DNA of 64,000 bases from Abelmoschus esculentus (lineage: Eukaryota; Streptophyta; Magnoliopsida; Malvales; Malvaceae). Shown one piece after another: positions 61,701 through 64,000 of the stretch. Position 1 is the stretch's first letter. Every line of letters starts with the position of its first letter. Below the pieces are notes generated by a model. That model was not told where the DNA came from. It saw nothing but the letters and a program-made list of their open reading frames with translations, and searched no databases. The stretch lies in NCBI GenBank assembly GCA_035048815.1, contig JAUCBN010000005.1:12240517-12304516 (forward strand), in the 5' to 3' direction. The position numbers and the translations under genes were made by a program.

Positions 61701-64000
61701 AAAAGGCTTTATATAGAATCCGTTCGAATGTTAATTGAGTAAAAAGCTGAAATTTTTAGATTAATCTATATAATATTGTTCAAAAGCCTATATTTAACTA
61801 TTTGAACTCAAAAAATTTGATTTAATAACATCTTGTTATCGTTTTACTGGGATTAGAACGTGCATGTCTAAAACGGCTTTATTGAGAATCCGTTCGGATT
61901 TTAACCTAGTAAAAAGCAGAAAATTTTTAGTTAATTTGCATAATTTTGTTCAAAAGCTCATATTTAACTATTTGAACTCATAAATTTTGATCTAACAACA
62001 TCTGGTTTTCGTTTTGTTGGGATTAAAATGTGCTTGTCTAAAAAGGCTTTATAGTGAATCCGTTCAAATTTTAACTGAGTAAAAAGCTGAAAATTTTAGA
62101 TTAATCTGTATAATTTTGTTCAAAAGCCCATAATTCACTATTTGAACTAATAAAATTTCATCTAATAACATCTTGTTTTCGTTTTGTTGAGATTAGAATG
62201 TGGATTTCTAAAAAGGTAGAGAATTCATTCAAATTTTAACCGATAAAAAAGCTGAAAATTTTAGATTAATTTGTACAATTTTGATCAAAAGCCCATATTT
62301 TGTTTTCGTTTTGTGACGTGCTTGTCTAAAAAGGCTTTATTGAGAATCCGTTCGAATTTTAATCGAGTAAAATACTAAAAATTTTAGATTAATCTGTATA
62401 ATTTTGTTCAAAAGCCCATATTTAACTATTTGAACTCATAAATTGTGATTTAAACATCCTGTTATCGTTTTGTTGGTACTAGAACATGGATGTCTAAAAA
62501 GGCTTTATAGAGAATCCGTTCGAATTTTAACCGAGTAAAAAGCTGAAAATTTTAGATTAATCTGTATAATTTTTTCAAAAGCCCATATTTAACTATTTGA
62601 ACTCATAAAATTTGATTTAATAACATCTTGTTTTCGTTTTTTTTGGGATTAGAACGTGGATGTCTGAAAAGGCTTACGGAGAATCCGTTCGAATTTTAAC
62701 CTAGTAAAAAGCTAAAAATTTTAGATTAATCTATATAATTTTGTTCAAAAGCCCATATTTAACTATTTGAACTCATAAAATTAGATTTAATAACATCTTG
62801 TTTTCGTTTTGTTGGGATTAGAACGTGGAGGTCTAAAAGGGCTTTATAGAGAATCAGTTCAAATTTTAACCGAGTAAAAAGCTAAAAATTTTAGATTAAT
62901 CTGTATTATTTTGTTCAAAAGCCCATATTTAACTATTTGAACTCATTAAATTTGATTTAATAACATCTTGTTTTCGATTTTTTGGGATTAGAACGTGCAT
63001 GCCTAAAAAAGGCTTTATATAGAATCCGTTCGAATTTTAACCGAGTAAAAAGCTGAAAATTTTAGATTAATCTATATAATTTAGTTCAAAACCCTATATT
63101 TAACTATTTGAACTCATAAAATTTGATTTGATAACGTCTTGTTTTTGTTTTGTTGGGATTAGAACGTGGATGTCTAAAAGGGCGTTATAGAGAATCCGTT
63201 CGAATTTTAACCGAGTCAAAAGCTGAAAATTTTAGATTATTTTGTATAATTTTGTTCAAAAGCCCATATTTAACTATTTGAACTCCTAAAATTTGATTTA
63301 ATAACATCTTGTTATCGTTTTCTTGGGATTAGAACGTGGATTTCTAAAAAGGCTTTATATAGAATCCGTTCGAATGTTAATTGAGTAAAAAGCTAAAAAT
63401 TTTAGATTAATCTATATAATATTGTTCAAAAGCCTATATTTAACTATTTGAACTCAAAAAATTTGATTTAATAACATCTTGTTATCGTTTTACTGGGATT
63501 AGAACGTGCATGTCTAAAAAGGCTTTATTGAGAATCCGTTCGGATTTTAACCTAGTAAAAAGCTGAAAATTTTTAGTTAATTTGTATAATTTTGTTCAAA
63601 AGCCCATATTTAACTATTTGAACTCATAAATTTTGATCTAACAACATCTGGTTTTCGTTTTGTTGGGATTAAAATGTGCTTGTCTAAAAAGGCTTTATAG
63701 TGAATCCGTTCAAATTTTAACTGAGTAAAAAGCTGAAAATTTTGGATTAATCTGTATAATTTTGTTCAAAAGCCCATAATTCACTATTTGAACTAATAAA
63801 ATTTCATTTAATAACTTCTTGTTTTCGTTTTGTTGAGATTAGAATGTGGATTTCTAAAAAGGTAGAGAATTCATTCAAATTTTAACCGATTAAAAAGCTG
63901 AAAATTTTAGATTAATTTGTACAATTTTGATCAAAAGCCCATATTTTGTTTTCGTTTTGTGACGTGCTTGTCTAAAAAGGCTTTATTGAGAATCCGTTCG
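52714..64000 (+). repeat. 170-bp satellite array, block 3
   Basis: Resumes in perfect phase after the Ogre-type element (GCTAA then CTATTTGAACTC) and runs to the window end, about 66 monomers, same orientation. The ACATCTTGTTTTCG and ACATCTTGTTATCG variants predominate, in contrast to ACATCTGGTTTTCG in block 1. Deleted monomers occur near 53640 and 53998. From about 56740 the array is organised as a ten-monomer higher-order repeat. No gene seen. Confidence 0.97.
56742..64000 (+). repeat. 1646-bp decamer higher-order repeat, at least 4.4 copies
   Basis: The variant TCCGTTCGGATTTTAACCTA (or TCTGTTCGGA) occurs at 56951, 58598, 60244, 61889 and 63535, spacings 1647, 1646, 1645 and 1646. A second marker, GGTAGAGAATTCATTCAAAT, has its GAGAATT part at 57281, 58928, 60574, 62219 and 63865, with the same spacing. 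Each unit has ten monomers of about 165-172 bp except one of about 123 bp, in which CCCATATTTTGTTTTCGTTT joins two monomer parts, and the one just before it, which lacks CTTTATA. The third and fourth copies are nearly identical. The array continues beyond the window. Confidence 0.95.

Noticed and set aside
1..64000. CENP-B box in the satellite monomer
   Set aside because: The TTCGAATTTTAACCGAG part resembles the first half of a CENP-B-box-like motif, but the required A and CGGG positions do not match on either strand.

Overview
The window is non-genic plant heterochromatin, and I find no intact host gene. About 45.6 kb of the 64 kb is a single AT-rich satellite of about 170 bp per monomer. 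All monomers I followed run head to tail in the same (+) orientation. Two blocks of LTR-retrotransposon DNA interrupt the array. One is a Ty3/gypsy chromovirus with a tRNA-Met type primer site, the other a Tat/Ogre-type element. The Ogre/Tat lineage and the chromodomain type of integrase tail point to a flowering plant, probably a eudicot. I do not recognise the satellite well enough to name a genus. Monomer length, homogenisation and gene absence fit centromeric, pericentromeric or subtelomeric heterochromatin, and the sequence alone does not decide between them.

Layout. 1-7588: satellite block 1, with a 1190-bp (7-monomer) duplication and a 953-bp repeat unit. 7589-14494: rearranged chromovirus remnants on the minus strand. 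These are a 5' leader, a primer binding site, a complete LTR of about 3.6 kb, a frameshifted integrase C-terminus with chromodomain, and an internally deleted second LTR. 14500-41190: satellite block 2, a mosaic of local multi-monomer duplications including a 510-bp trimer nested in a 1020-bp hexamer. 41191-52713: an Ogre/Tat-like retrotransposon on the minus strand, with two LTRs of about 1.67 kb, a target-site duplication, PBS and PPT. It has gag-derived coding only and no pol. 52714-64000: satellite block 3, ending in at least 4.4 tandem copies of a 1646-bp ten-monomer higher-order repeat that runs off the window.

Nothing here works together as an operon or pathway. The structure is a layered record. 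The satellite was amplified at several scales. Retroelements inserted and then decayed through nonsense codons, frameshifts, deletions and LTR recombination. A recent homogenisation produced the right-hand decamer array. The most distinctive signals are the decamer and trimer higher-order repeats, and a gag-only Ogre-type element whose gag modules are in an unusual order. That element also carries an inverted repeat between U5 and the leader that encloses the primer site. All identities and counts were judged by eye.
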